Part shown: piece after piece, positions 1 to 10,902 of the stretch
Layout of the letters: every line of letters begins with the position of its first letter
How positions within the stretch are numbered: the first letter of the stretch is position 1
Assembly: GCA_002189035.1 (NCBI GenBank)
Contig: NEEC01000004.1
Span: 558,001-622,000 of the forward strand
DNA from: Utricularia gibba
Taxonomy: Eukaryota; Streptophyta; Magnoliopsida; Lamiales; Lentibulariaceae
Direction of reading: 5' to 3'
Length of the DNA stretch: 64,000 nucleotides
Made by a program: the position numbers and the translations under genes
Notes under the pieces: model-generated
What the model was told of the DNA's origin: nothing
The model's database searches: none
The model's input: only the letters and a program-made list of their open reading frames with translations

Positions 1-59
1 CGCGAAGTTCGAAGTACTGGAGCAAAGAAAAGGTGCAGGTTTTTGGTTGAAGGACGAAC

Positions 60-728
60 CTGCTTCTTTTTGAGATTGGGGAAGAGCAAAAAGCCCCGGG
101 AAAGGGAATCCATGTTCTCCAGGGACGGGAACCTTTTCCAATCCCAGATTGATAATGGCCTTAGTTCCTTCAGCCAATGTCCTGCAACCTTCCAGCCTCT
201 TTAGTGCAGTATTTATATAAAATGTGAGATAAATAAGAAGCTTATCAGCTGAACTCTGGATGTCGAAGTTTCTGAAAAAGACATTGGCACGAAAAAATGT
301 AATTGCTTCATCGACGATATCTGTGCTATCTGCAAATCCCACAAACAAATTCTATAAAAATCCATGCTTTCCATAAAAAATGTGATTTACTTGCGACAAA
401 GGCACCTTGCTCAGACGCCGGAGCTGGTCCTTTTATGTGACTCTTCAGGGGAAGCAGTGGACAGCCGCATGCTCTAGCGGTTTCTTCATCGTCCACAAAA
501 CTTGAGTGGTAAACCTGCAGTTTGCAAATTCAGAAAATGTTTTCCAATTCCCTGCCAGGATCTTACACAAACTACAAAGGAAATAATCTATAATCCCGAA
601 ACCAACCAGACAAAACTGTAAATCCCAAAAGAAAAACCCATATTTTGGACATCAAACAACGAGGAATTGAAGCTTATACAACGTAATAATCCCAAAAAAT
701 TAGCCAACTTTCAAGCAATACTCACCAT
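60..728 (-). CDS. ARPC3: Actin-related protein 2/3 complex subunit 3 (5' part, gene runs off the left edge)
   Basis: Subunit of the Arp2/3 complex, which nucleates branched actin filaments in the cytoplasm. Three coding exons are visible: 726-728 (the ATG alone, followed by donor GTGAGT), 406-514 and 60-329. They join in frame. The second exon encodes YHSSFVDDEETARACGCPLL, the highly conserved ARPC3 N-terminus, then LKSHIKGPAP. The third encodes DIVDEAITFFRANVFFRNF, the conserved helix, and later VPVPGEHGFPFPGLFALPQ. A donor (GCAG|GTTCGT) closes exon 3, so the C-terminal exon or exons lie beyond position 1. Having only the start codon in exon 1 is unusual but the splice sites are clean. No frame damage is seen. 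Confidence 0.95.
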
Positions 729-1270
729 GTCAAAAGTTAGCCTACACAGGATCTCGCTTCTGCAAATTGGTATTCGATGATCCAAATAGCAACGATCCAC
801 AACTAAATCAAACGCAGCGTTCAAGAGAAGCAGATACCCTGAAACGCTGCTCAGAATTTCGCGATTCCCAAACAAGAAAACAATCGCAAGTTCTTTCTCC
901 TTCCCAAAATTATTATTTTAATTTTTTAATAGTATTCCATTTTTAATTAATTTAAATACATTCGGGTTTACTTTCTACTGCTTTGAAGAAGAAACAGAAA
1001 GAAACAATGCCAAGCCAACACAAATGATAAATCTGAGCTGAACTTCGGCATGGATTCTGTGTATAGCAGCAGCACATCAAATACCGGGGCTTCTTCTTCT
1101 TCCAATATGAAACCAGAAAAGGGAAAACAACAAGATGATTCATCGGCCAATATCAGTAGATAGACACTTCATGTGTACGTACAGCTCCTTGGACTCTTTG
1201 ATCTAAACAGATCCTAAATCCAGAATATTTGTGATCAAGTTGAGATACTGGAGCATCGTTCAAACATCAC
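729..1270. other. Intergenic: ARPC3 leader and RING gene 3' end
   Basis: Contains the 5' untranslated sequence and promoter of the leftward ARPC3 gene and the 3' untranslated end of the RING gene next to it. Short open frames at 950-1150 have no domain or codon pattern that supports coding. No repeat or RNA gene was recognised. Confidence 0.5.
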
Positions 1271-2657
1271 CTACGAGGACGACGACGTCTGGCCTAAGCA
1301 AACAGGGCAAGGAGGGTCGCGCTTATGTTCAATTCTTGTTTTCTGTTCAAGACAGTCTGCGTGGTATGCGTGTCCACAAACCAAAACTGCCACAGAGCTG
1401 AAGGGGTTCTTCCTCAAGCCTTCCTGACAAAGCCTGCACTCCATCTTCCTTGTATTCCCATAAATCTCGTTTGGTAGAAACAGTCTCGACCTTATCCTCT
1501 CCGGTTTTATTAATGTTCTGTCCCGGCGCCCTGAAACCCAATGCACCACAAGTGAGATTCATAAGAAAGTTGAATGAAAGGAGTTCATCATTGTTTCATT
1601 CGGCTGACCTACACTGCATTATGACACATACATGAATGAAAGTAAAAAGACGCTGCATCAGAACTTTCTTTTTAAAAATGAAGTAAACAACATGGCGTTG
1701 GACTCAATGGATACATCTCAGAACTCAGAACTTGTAGTTAGGAGTTGGGGGTTTTTTTTTTAAAGGGAAGATGTAAGCATATCAGTTGTTCGGATGCTAA
1801 CAATAGAGTAAAGAACGATAAGGGAAACCTCCAAAGTCCAAAAGGCCTTTATTTTCCAGTTTGAATGAGAACTTAGTATCATAAGCTGTAGAGCCCTTCC
1901 AATGAGAAGGCGATGCATCTGAATTAATAGAAGAGCCTCTTCTGGAATATAAGCGACCAAAGGGATAACGAGAATGTTTCGCCAATTTTGCCCGGCCAGA
2001 GAAGTGGCTGTGATTAGGTGATTGGTGAGTTGCTGGTCTCTCCATTGAACTATCCGCAACTTCTAACACAGGTGGAGACTGAACTGCATTACTTTCGGCT
2101 GGTTCAGAAGATCTCTGGGTGAAATCAATCAAAACAAATAGGACAAAAATGAGGATATGCACTGCATACAGTGACAAAGTTTAAGGAAATTCTACACAAT
2201 ACACAAACCTGTTCAGAATGCAAATCCTCCAGGGGAACCTGCTGCGTAGAATCTGAAAATTGCACCACAACAACGGTAAGCATCAGAAATGAAAGCTTGC
2301 AACTTTCCAAACCCCATCAAGGGAATGGAGAATACAAGGCCTAAAATCAATAACATCTGTTGAAGAATCAGAATGTGGAAGCAAAATACGGCCATTTCTA
2401 TCACAATCTGAGAGCAACAAAGATGATTCATTTCATGATTAGCACCGAAGGAAAAGAACATCATTGCCGTAAAATTCAACACCTAAAAAGAATCAACAGC
2501 AAATGTTCATCAAAATAACCACTACCCAGAAAAAAAAAAGGAGTGGAGGTAGGAGAATAAAAATCAAGAATCAGGAAAGGGAGGAGATAGATATACAGAA
2601 ACTACCAGATGGAGATGGGTCGTCTGGGTGATCAGGCCCTCTTTTTCTCTTTCCCAT
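1271..2657 (-). CDS. RING-type zinc-finger protein, probable E3 ubiquitin ligase
   Basis: Four coding exons (2606-2657, 2209-2252, 1829-2114, 1271-1530) join in frame to 213 residues, from MGKRKRGPDHPDDPSPS to a serine-rich tail. The N-terminal two thirds are low complexity and basic, with the motifs HFSGRAKLAKHSRYPFGRL and NSDASPSHWKGSTAYD that mark a plant-specific family of RING proteins. The C-terminal RING reads CRLC, then CGHAYHADC, then CPVC, a C3H2C3 arrangement with all eight zinc ligands present. Proteins of this type recruit an E2 enzyme; the substrate is not known. It diverges from the orphan exon at 3014. Intron boundaries are GT-AG. The exact family symbol is not certain. Confidence 0.85.
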
Positions 2658-3013
2658 TACGCTATAAACACCAAATTCTTGAAACGAAGGAGAGCAGAGG
2701 AGCGAAATCGAGGATTGGGACAAGGGTTTAGAGTGATTAATGGTGTGAGAAGAGATTGCAGACGGACGAGGAAGCGTGAATCGTGGCGGAGCGAGATTCT
2801 TGCTGTAGATAAAAGCGAGTGTGGGGGAGAGAAGGAAGAAATAGGTACCCCACGCACCTAAATACACACGAAGATCAGATCATCCAGCTTCTTCCTCAGA
2901 GGGATGCTTCCTCCTCATTCTCAAATTGTTATAATATTACATAATTAATTTCCTTCATATCGCAGATGCGGGTTAGATTTCATTAGACGAGAGTGAGACC
3001 CTCATCTGGGCTC
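2658..3013. promoter_or_regulatory. Divergent intergenic promoter region
   Basis: About 350 bp separates the start of the leftward RING gene from the rightward orphan exon, so it must hold the RING gene promoter and 5' leader. No clear TATA box was seen on the minus strand. Confidence 0.35.
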
Positions 3014-3211
3014 ATGGAGCTTCACGACCCCATAGCCATCTCCCCAGATACATCTCCAAGTGGAGCCACCCTCCAACTCTCCTCTCCAGTCACCGGAGTT
3101 TCTATCAGAGGGAGCGCCCAGTACAGCGACAAGGACACCATCCACTCGAGTTTCTTAGGTTTTACACTATCCGCTTCAATTCCATCTCTGAATCACATCG
3201 ATGGGAGGAAG
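3014..3211 (+). other. Orphan first exon, possible truncated gene
   Basis: An open frame of 66 codons begins at an ATG (MELHDPIAISPDTSPSG) and ends exactly at a strong donor, GGAAG|GTAAGAG, as a first coding exon would. The protein is not recognised: serine/threonine-rich, no cysteines, no membrane segment. The next kilobase is very AT-rich and has no exon that could follow before the H+-PPase gene begins. It may be a remnant whose downstream exons were lost, or a chance open frame. Confidence 0.3.
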
Positions 3212-3244
3212 GTAAGAGTTTCATTGCAATCCCAATCCTTTTGA

Positions 3245-4280
3245 TCAATGCAATTACACGAACGCCGATTGTTCTTACAAGTTTTATTTACGTCAAAGAT
3301 TTGAAAAGCTACTATTTTTAAAAAAAAATTTCAAATATTTACTCAATTTTATCCACGAATGATTTTTTTAAATAATTTTTTCTATCCGGAAAATCATTCA
3401 TGAGATTTTAAAAATCATGATAATCATATTTTTTTTATAAATAATTTCACTTATCATTCATTTTCAAACATCAATATAATTAAATATATTATTTACTATA
3501 ATTCTTTACTTTTCAAACGTAAATTCATTTTTATAAATACTATAAATGGACATAATGTAGGTAATATTATATAATTTGAAATTATGATTCAAATTATGTA
3601 TAATAAAATTATTTTTTTAGATTATATGAATATAATTAATTTAAAATATAAATTTAATATGAAAAATTATATATTATAACATTTAATAATCTCTTAATTA
3701 ATAAATGAACTAATATTTAATGAATTAAAATTAATCATAAATCTAAATTTTTTATTTTATTATTATAATATTTAAAATTTAAATAAATCACTTAAAAAAT
3801 TTATGTAAAACAGAACATGCTCGTATTCTAATACAAAAATTAATCTTTCAACTGAAAAATAAGAAAGGAGTTGAGTAGTTGTCTTTTGAATTATTTTTAT
3901 AAATGTATTTTTTTGTACTTTTAAGAAGTATAATTTAAAAGTGTTTCAAGATGGAGGAATACCTTTTTTCAAGTGATTCCTCCTTTAGAAATCCTCCTTC
4001 TCGTAGAATATTTTAGATTTTTACTTTTTAAAGTAGAAATGGTTCATGTTAATCTGAAATCTTTTTACAAAAATAAAATCATGATGTTTTTTGTAAAAAA
4101 AAAAAAAAAAAATTATGAAAGGGAGTGGGAAGAAGTGAAGGCGAGGAGGCGTATTTGGGAGATGAGGATTTGAGTTGTCTTCTCGCTTCCATGGAGTTTC
4201 TCAACTCTTATCTTATCCTAAGCCATCACGCGCGCTAACGAACTTGAAGCAGCGCCAAACCCTACCCAGCTTCCCAAATC
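3245..4280. other. AT-rich intergenic stretch
   Basis: Very A+T-rich DNA with poly-A/poly-T tracts (for example at 4094-4112). No coding exon, tRNA or recognisable transposon end was seen. The last few hundred bases are the promoter of the H+-PPase gene. Confidence 0.6.
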
Positions 4281-4291
4281 CGTTTCTTTGC

Positions 4292-4299
4292 TATAAATA
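4292..4299 (+). promoter_or_regulatory. TATA box of the H+-PPase gene
   Basis: The sequence CTATAAATAC sits 97 bases upstream of the ATG at 4389, which would put transcription start near 4325 and leave a short leader. Confidence 0.6.
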
Positions 4300-4388
4300 C
4301 ACGCTTCGCTTCTTCGTGTCCGCACGTTTCATCTCACCGTTCTCCCACCATTTTCGATTTCCCAAAGGGGCTCTGTGGGTGAACGGGT

Positions 4389-7300
4389 ATGGGCGAGTAC
4401 ACGCTCCTCTCAGATCTCGGCACCGAGATCCTCATTCCAGTTTGCGCGCTTGTTGGCATACTCTTCGCCATCCTGCAATGGTTCCTTGTCTCTAAGGTCA
4501 GCCTTGCTCACGGCAAGCCACAAGGGAATAATAATGGACTTAATGAGCCGCTCGTCGAGGAGGAGGAGGGCTCTTCAGACATTTTCGTCGTGCGCAAATG
4601 CGCTGAAATCCAATCTGCAATCTCCGAAGGTCGGTCTCCCTGTCTTGCTGGTTTTTTTTCATAAGAAAATAGGGTGGATCTTCTGTGGGTCTGTCTGGTT
4701 TTATGAAAATGAGTTCGTGATTGACGGTATCTCTGCCATGCTGTGTGTTGCGTGGTTTTTTTTTTTTTTTTTTTTGATGATTTGTTTTTCCAACACTTGT
4801 TTGCTCCCAGTTTGGTTTGCGTGATGTTCTTCCCATTGAAGCATTTTACACAACGAATTTTTGATGCTTCGATTCTTCAGAATATTCTATTCAAATAAAA
4901 TTTTGAATTTTCTTTTCAGTTGTCGGTGAAATGGGAAAGGGCGCTTAGTTTGCTTTGTGAGTGACGTGGAATTTTCGTACAACTGTTCTTGTCTCTCTTT
5001 TTTAATGTGCTGCACCTGAGTACTGTTATTGGTTTTTATTGGCACGTGCTTTGTGGACCTGAACTTGCCATGGTCTTCTTGCTTGAGGTTATGGTTGATC
5101 ATTATTAGTACTCTGTAGTGAAGCACTTTCATCATTTTATCATTTTCTTACCCGAATTCTATGCTGAAGTAACTAAAGATTTTAGTTTTATTTCTGGGGG
5201 TACTTGAATTTACGTTTTAAAGTACTACAGTTGATGATGGAATGCCGTTCTTTTTGTCTTGATCACTATCGTGATTTCTACTTTCTTTGAATACGTCTGT
5301 TTATGACAATAATACTGGCCGAACATAGAAGAGAAACTATGCTGCTGCAACCTTTTCGTAGCGTCGCTTCAATTTATGTTATGATGCAGGTGCTACGTCA
5401 TTCCTTTTCACGGAATACAGGTATGTTGGCACCTTCATGGTTGCCTTTGCTGTACTCATCTTCGTCTTCCTTGCATCGGTTGAAGGATTCAGCACCCAGA
5501 GTCGACCTTGTGCATTTGACAAAAGCAAATTATGCAAGCCTGCTCTCGCCACAGCTATCTTTAGTACCATATCCTTTCTGCTAGGTGCTATTACATCGTT
5601 GTTCTCTGGGTTTCTCGGGATGAAAATTGCAACATATGCCAATGCAAGAACTACTTTAGAGGCTCGAAAGGGTGTAGGAAAGGCTTTCATTATTGCATTC
5701 AGGTCTGGTGCAGTCATGGGTTTCCTTCTTGCCGCAAATGGTCTTCTAGTTTTATATATCGCCATCAACTTGTTTAAGCTATACTATGGTGACGACTGGG
5801 AAGGTCTGTTTGAGGCCATAACTGGTTACGGCCTTGGTGGATCTTCAATGGCCCTGTTTGGGAGAGTTGGTGGGGGTATCTACACTAAGGCAGCCGATGT
5901 TGGTGCTGATCTTGTTGGAAAAGTGGAAAGAAATATCCCTGAAGATGATCCCAGAAACCCTGCAGTATGTTCTAGTTGAATTTGGTTTGCAGCAAATGTC
6001 TTAGCTATTTTCTTCTGTTCAGCTTATTTTTTCTTGCCGTTCTTCCAGGTTATAGCTGATAATGTAGGTGATAATGTGGGGGATATTGCTGGTATGGGGT
6101 CTGATCTCTTCGGTTCATATGCTGAATCTTCCTGTGCGGCCCTCGTTGTAGCCTCCATTTCATCTTTTGGCATCAATCACGACCTGACCGCTATGCTATA
6201 TCCGCTTCTAGTCAGTTCTGTTGGAATTCTTGTCTGTTTGCTGACCACACTCTTCGCAACTGATTTCTTCGAAGTTAAGGGTGTCAAAGAAATTGAACCA
6301 TCATTGAAGAATCAACTCATTATATCTACTGTACTGATGATTATTGGTATAGCTATTGTTAGTTGGATTGCACTTCCATCCTCCTTCACAATATTTAATT
6401 TTGGAGCACAGAAGGCAGTTACTTGGTGGTGAGTACTCGTCTTCTTTGGCTTGCCAGCATGCATTAAAACGTCGTTTCAGATTCACAGCCATTACTTGGG
6501 TATCTTTTCTTTTCGAATGAAAAATTACTTTTTCTGGCCTAGTTATCCCCTAGCTGTGTTGTCTCCAAGTTCTGCAGCAGCTCTGTTCAAGATGCTTGAC
6601 GACTACACGCATATACCACCTTTCACCGCTTGTGAAATTTCTAAGCTGTTTAAAATTCGCTGCTTGCAGGAAATTAGCCCTGTGTGTTGGTGTTGGCTTA
6701 GTAGCTGGCCTTATCATTGGTTTTGTGACCGAGTTCTATACAAGCAATGCCTATAGGTATTCCTTCTGCAGTTTTTTTTAACTAACGCTGTGTAGTGGCT
6801 ACTATTCTAACACATTTCTATCTCCCTTGCAGCCCTGTGCAGGATGTTGCTGATGCATGTCGTACAGGAGCAGCTACCAACGTGATATTTGGCCTTGCAC
6901 TGGATACAAATCAGTCATTATCCCAATTTTTGCTATAGCAGTTAGCATTTTTGTGAGTTTTAGTTTTGCTGCTATGTATGGGATTGCAGTGGCAGCCCTC
7001 GGTATGCTAAGCACAATTGCCACTGGCTTGGCCATTGATGCATACGGTCCCATCAGTGACAATGCTGGTGGTATTGCTGAGATGGCTGGGATGAGTCATA
7101 ATATAAGAGAGAGAACAGATGCTCTTGATGCTGCTGGAAACACTACTGCAGCTATTGGAAAGGTATCTGCCTCGTCTTATCTCTGTGTCTCACTTGTGAT
7201 AATTATTGCTGATTGTATGTAGTTCCGTCTTTTCTTACCAGGGATTTGCTATCGGCTCTGCTGCTCTTGTTTCGCTTGCGCTGTTTGGAGCTTTTGTCAG

Positions 7301-8074
7301 TCGTGCGAATGTGTCAACCGTAGATGTTTTGACTCCAAAAGTATTCATCGGATTGATTGTAGGTGCCATGCTTCCGTACTGGTTTTCAGCCATGACAATG
7401 AAGAGTGTTGGTAAAGCTGCTCTCAAGATGGTTGAAGAAGTTCGCCGGCAATTTAACACAATCCCTGGTATCATGGACGGCACCGGGAAACCAGACTATG
7501 CCACTTGTGTGAAAATATCCACTGATGCATCTATTAGGGAGATGATCCCCCAGGTGCTCTTGTCATGCTCACACCACTCATTGTCGGCATCTTCTTTGGC
7601 GTGGAGACCCTTTCCGGTGTGCTTGCTGGCGCTCTCGTATCTGGTGTTCAGGTAATGCTAAATGAATGCATTCCAATGCAAAAAAGTCGTTCTTGCTACG
7701 TGTTTCTTGATGATGTACGTACACATACAGATAGCTATATCCGCTTCCAACACTGGTGGAGCGTGGGACAATGCAAAGAAGTACATCGAGGTAAACATTC
7801 TGTTTGCATTTTTCACACAGCTATAGAATCATTCAAACTCATTTGCTGTTTACAGGCTGGTGCTTCAGAGCATGCACAAAGCCTTGGCCCCAAAGGGTCA
7901 GATCCACACAAAGCTGCGGTGATCGGGGACACCATTGGAGACCCTCTCAAGGACACTTCGGGGCCCTCGTTGAACATTCTCATCAAGCTAATGGCAGTGG
8001 AGTCTCTGGTTTTCGCCCCCTTTTTCGCAGCTCATGGAGGATTGCTTTTCAAGCTCGGAGATCTTATCTTCTAA
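4389..8074 (+). CDS. VHP1: Pyrophosphate-energised vacuolar membrane proton pump (type I H+-PPase), frame broken twice
   Basis: Hydrolyses pyrophosphate to pump protons into the vacuole, alongside the V-ATPase. Eight exons (4389-4629, 5390-5964, 6049-6428, 6670-6756, 6833-7162, 7242-7651, 7731-7790, 7856-8074) with GT-AG borders encode about 767 residues, the usual length. The signature [11 protein letters not shown] and the DNVGDNVGD acidic motif are intact, as are many membrane helices and the conserved [20 protein letters not shown] near the C-terminus. Two single-base deletions break the frame as given: in exon 5 at 6901-6904 (LAL|GYKS, GGG read as GG) and in exon 6 at 7557-7561 (MIP|PGALVM, six C read as five). 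Adding the two bases gives 2304 coding bases, exactly divisible by three. The tail FKLGDLIF is slightly longer than usual. Confidence 0.96.
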
Positions 8075-8857
8075 AGAGGGAAGGACACTTCTTCCGTCAA
8101 TTCTTTCCATCCATCAAAGTTACAATCCATCTTTTGTTTTGCATTGTCATTTGTTCAGTTCCATCTTGTAGTCGCCTTTTGCTTATGCTCTTTTTATTCC
8201 TCGATCATGTGATTCTATTTCAAAACTCAAAATTTCGCAGGGGATTCCTATCCCTTCTGCTCTTTGGAGAAACTAGAAACGGTAGAGAAGAACAATGGAA
8301 CATTCGAATTTTATGTATCCATTTCATATCAGTCTCACAGTTTTCGTTCAATGCTGTTTGATGCCTGGAGTTACCATGACCACTCTTCATTCGAGCTTAT
8401 ACTGTACAAAACATTGCATTTCATAAAGTATAGAAAAAAAATGTGTATTTCCACTTGGGGTCAATGTATTCCATACAGGGGTGGCGTTGCTGCCTGCTGA
8501 TATTGTTTTGTATGTCCGTAAATTTTGTACAGTGAAGAAGATAGCACACTGGAATGATGATATAAATGCTTGGCTCTGTCTCAACGTTTGTGATTTTCTT
8601 CAGGTGCACTTACCCTGCCGCTTATGTTCTTCAAATGATGAATGCATCTTGTCTCTTATCTTGTGGTTGATCACATTTCATTTACGTTTGTGCAAGAGCG
8701 TGGCAGAGCTTCGATACTCGTCTCCGAAGAAGCGGCTCTATCCGAAAAGAGGAAAGCTTGTTTTGCAACTTCTTTGCTTCATACATGTCATTCCATGCCT
8801 GTATTATCTCATCGATATTGAATCCTAGACCTGCATATGACAATCACTTTCTTTCCA
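8075..8857. other. Convergent 3' region between H+-PPase and TPR-PB1 genes
   Basis: Holds the 3' untranslated regions of two genes that face each other. Open frames here are short and show no family resemblance. Confidence 0.55.
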
Positions 8858-10765
8858 TTATGAGTTAACTTGTGAAAATGATTTGTATGTCATTGGGTCA
8901 CCTTCCAATCCTGTGCCGCTGGAGCAATGATTCTTCATCATGACACCAATGTCTGTGGGAGAAGCTCCCGCAAGCTCGAACTTTTTGATGGCTGCATCCA
9001 AACACTCCTGCCACACAGGAAGTCCTAGTTTGAATTCCATGTTTGATCTTTCATACAACATGGTGCCCCACAGGACATATATTTGAGATCTTATGTTTGC
9101 TGCCTGCTGCTCAGCTTCTTCCTCAGACACATGCTTCAACATCTTGTCCAGATTCATTTTCTTCAGGAGGGATTCTGTTGAATTGGGCTCCAGAGGTTTG
9201 ATCCGTCGCAGCTCCTCTCGCTCCTCCCACATTTTCATCCCCTTTTCTACGTTCTCTTCTGCATTGTTATACAGGAATAGAACTTCCCCTGAAGGCCATT
9301 GCTCGAGATCAGCCCCTGTAGCAGCTGCAAAATACCAAGAAAGCTTTGCTTGCTCGAACTGCTGCTGCCCAAGAGCTAAAACAGCTTCATAAAAGTTTGC
9401 TTTAATCCTCAGAGCCTCCTCATACCGCCTCCCTGCTTTGGTGAACTCGTCCTGTGCCCAATCGTAAGCATTTCGAATTTTCTCTAGCACAGATTCTTGC
9501 GCCGAATCCTCGCTGAAATGAATCCTTTTTCTTGCCCTCGACATATGAACATTTCCCCAGCTGAACAAAGCCAAAGCTGCCATCTCCTGAAACTTATCAG
9601 CTGCTAGGCCGAAAAGATCTTGAGCCTCTTCACTAGTTACAGTCTCTTCCATGGCTTCAGAACACAGTTTGATTCCCAGCTCATGAATGTCTAAATGGGC
9701 ATCAATGTCAAACCCCACATAGTTTTTGAAAAACTGAGCAAACTGGATGATCCAATCGTTTAGACAAGTAGAGGATTCGCTACAAACTTCCATTTGCTTC
9801 CTCTCCACATTCCCAGCATCGCTGAACTGTTTCACGCCATGATTGTCTTTCTTTAGCTTCTGAAGTAAAGGATCATAATCAGGATTCACTTCAAACATGT
9901 GAAGTTTCAAGGAACCAACCCCTGTAGATGCCTCAGCCCACCGCAGGTCCTCCGTAGTGGTGATGGTCACCAGATCACCTTCTTGATCCTTATATTTGAC
10001 AAGAAAAGCTTTCAAAGATGGAAAGTGATCTGAAATGATCTCCCTCATCTTCAGTATGCTGCTATTAGTCGGAACACGAGCCCATCGAATGTCTTCTCCA
10101 TAAACCAACTTCATTTTCCTTCTGCATGCTTCTTCTGAGACACTAGTAATTTTTTCTTCCTCTACAGCCAGCTTGTCTTCAGTATTTTCATAATCAGGTT
10201 TCAGTAAATCAAGCTTTCCTTTTATTCTACTCCTAAAACTCCTCCCCTGCTCAACAATGCTACTTTTCCTAGACATCATCTCACTCGAATCCTGGCCATG
10301 GGGCTCTCTGGTCTGAGGAGAAGCCAGTGGCTCTGCATACTCAGGCAAGGGAACCAAATCCACAGCAGGCTCCATCAGCCTTGACCCTTGTCTCACAAAT
10401 GTCTTTCTCAACCTCTGCTCGAGATCATTCGCCATGAGGTTACTCGGCTCTGTCTTCAACACTAATCTAACATCTCTGAGAGCCAAATCGAGCTTGCTCA
10501 AGGCCTCATAGCATCTAGCTCTCTTCAACAAAGCTTTACTATACGTAGGTGTAACTTCAAGGGCCAAGTTACACTCATCAATTGCCCTTGGGTACTTGAG
10601 GACTCCCATCTGCATATAACATTCTGCCATATTACTTCTGATATAAGAGATATCCACATGATTCTCAGGAAGCAATTGTATGGCTTTGTCATACTTGATC
10701 AACGCCCCGTCGTAATCCCGTCTCTGAAAGCAACGATTACCTTCATCCTTGAGTTCTTGGGACAT
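8858..10765 (-). CDS. TPR and PB1 domain protein (Phox/CLMP1-like)
   Basis: A single uninterrupted frame of 635 residues. Residues 1-120 form three TPR repeats beginning LKDEGNRCFQRRDYDGALIKY, a type of clamp that binds Hsp90/Hsp70 tails. A PB1 domain follows around residues 215-290 (KLVYGEDIRWARVP ... GDLVTITTTEDLRWAEAS). The C-terminal 300 residues are the conserved helical region of the plant Phox/CLMP1 family, ending with FELAGASPTDIGVMMKNH. The family is linked to chaperone binding, plastid distribution and myosin attachment. The N-terminus is shorter than in CLMP1, starting almost directly at the first TPR; an in-frame stop lies 24 bases upstream, so this start is favoured. An overlapping upstream frame precedes it. 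Confidence 0.88.
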   Translation of the reverse strand: MSQELKDEGNRCFQRRDYDGALIKYDKAIQLLPENHVDISYIRSNMAECYMQMGVLKYPRAIDECNLALEVTPTYSKALLKRARCYEALSKLDLALRDVRLVLKTEPSNLMANDLEQRLRKTFVRQGSRLMEPAVDLVPLPEYAEPLASPQTREPHGQDSSEMMSRKSSIVEQGRSFRSRIKGKLDLLKPDYENTEDKLAVEEEKITSVSEEACRRKMKLVYGEDIRWARVPTNSSILKMREIISDHFPSLKAFLVKYKDQEGDLVTITTTEDLRWAEASTGVGSLKLHMFEVNPDYDPLLQKLKKDNHGVKQFSDAGNVERKQMEVCSESSTCLNDWIIQFAQFFKNYVGFDIDAHLDIHELGIKLCSEAMEETVTSEEAQDLFGLAADKFQEMAALALFSWGNVHMSRARKRIHFSEDSAQESVLEKIRNAYDWAQDEFTKAGRRYEEALRIKANFYEAVLALGQQQFEQAKLSWYFAAATGADLEQWPSGEVLFLYNNAEENVEKGMKMWEEREELRRIKPLEPNSTESLLKKMNLDKMLKHVSEEEAEQQAANIRSQIYVLWGTMLYERSNMEFKLGLPVWQECLDAAIKKFELAGASPTDIGVMMKNHCSSGTGLEGDPMTYKSFSQVNS

Positions 10766-10902
10766 CGAAATGAAGATAACGTGTCCTTATCATACCCTCT
10801 CAGGCTACTTTCATTCGATCGCATCTGCCTCATATATGTTTCTCTCCATTTGTTGCCATAGCGAGCCTGATCACTTGCACTATTTCTCCTCCTCATGCTC
10901 AT
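10699..10902 (-). other. Upstream ORF overlapping the start of the TPR-PB1 gene
   Basis: A 67-codon frame with a proper ATG (MSMRRRNSASDQ) begins 137 bases before the main ATG and runs out of frame across it for 67 bases. If present in the mature mRNA it would lower translation of the TPR-PB1 protein. It could also be partly intronic. No homology is recognised. Confidence 0.35.

Noticed and set aside
1-18. Last exon of ARPC3 at the left edge
   Set aside because: The AG before position 17 would leave an intron of about 40 bases, too short for plants, and the joined sequence does not match ARPC3; treated as intron.
5379-5768. Minus-strand frame inside the H+-PPase gene
   Set aside because: Shadow of a strongly conserved coding exon.
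4389-8074. H+-PPase as a true pseudogene
   Set aside because: All splice sites, catalytic motifs and the C-terminus are intact, and both breaks are single-base losses in G/C runs like those in other genes here.
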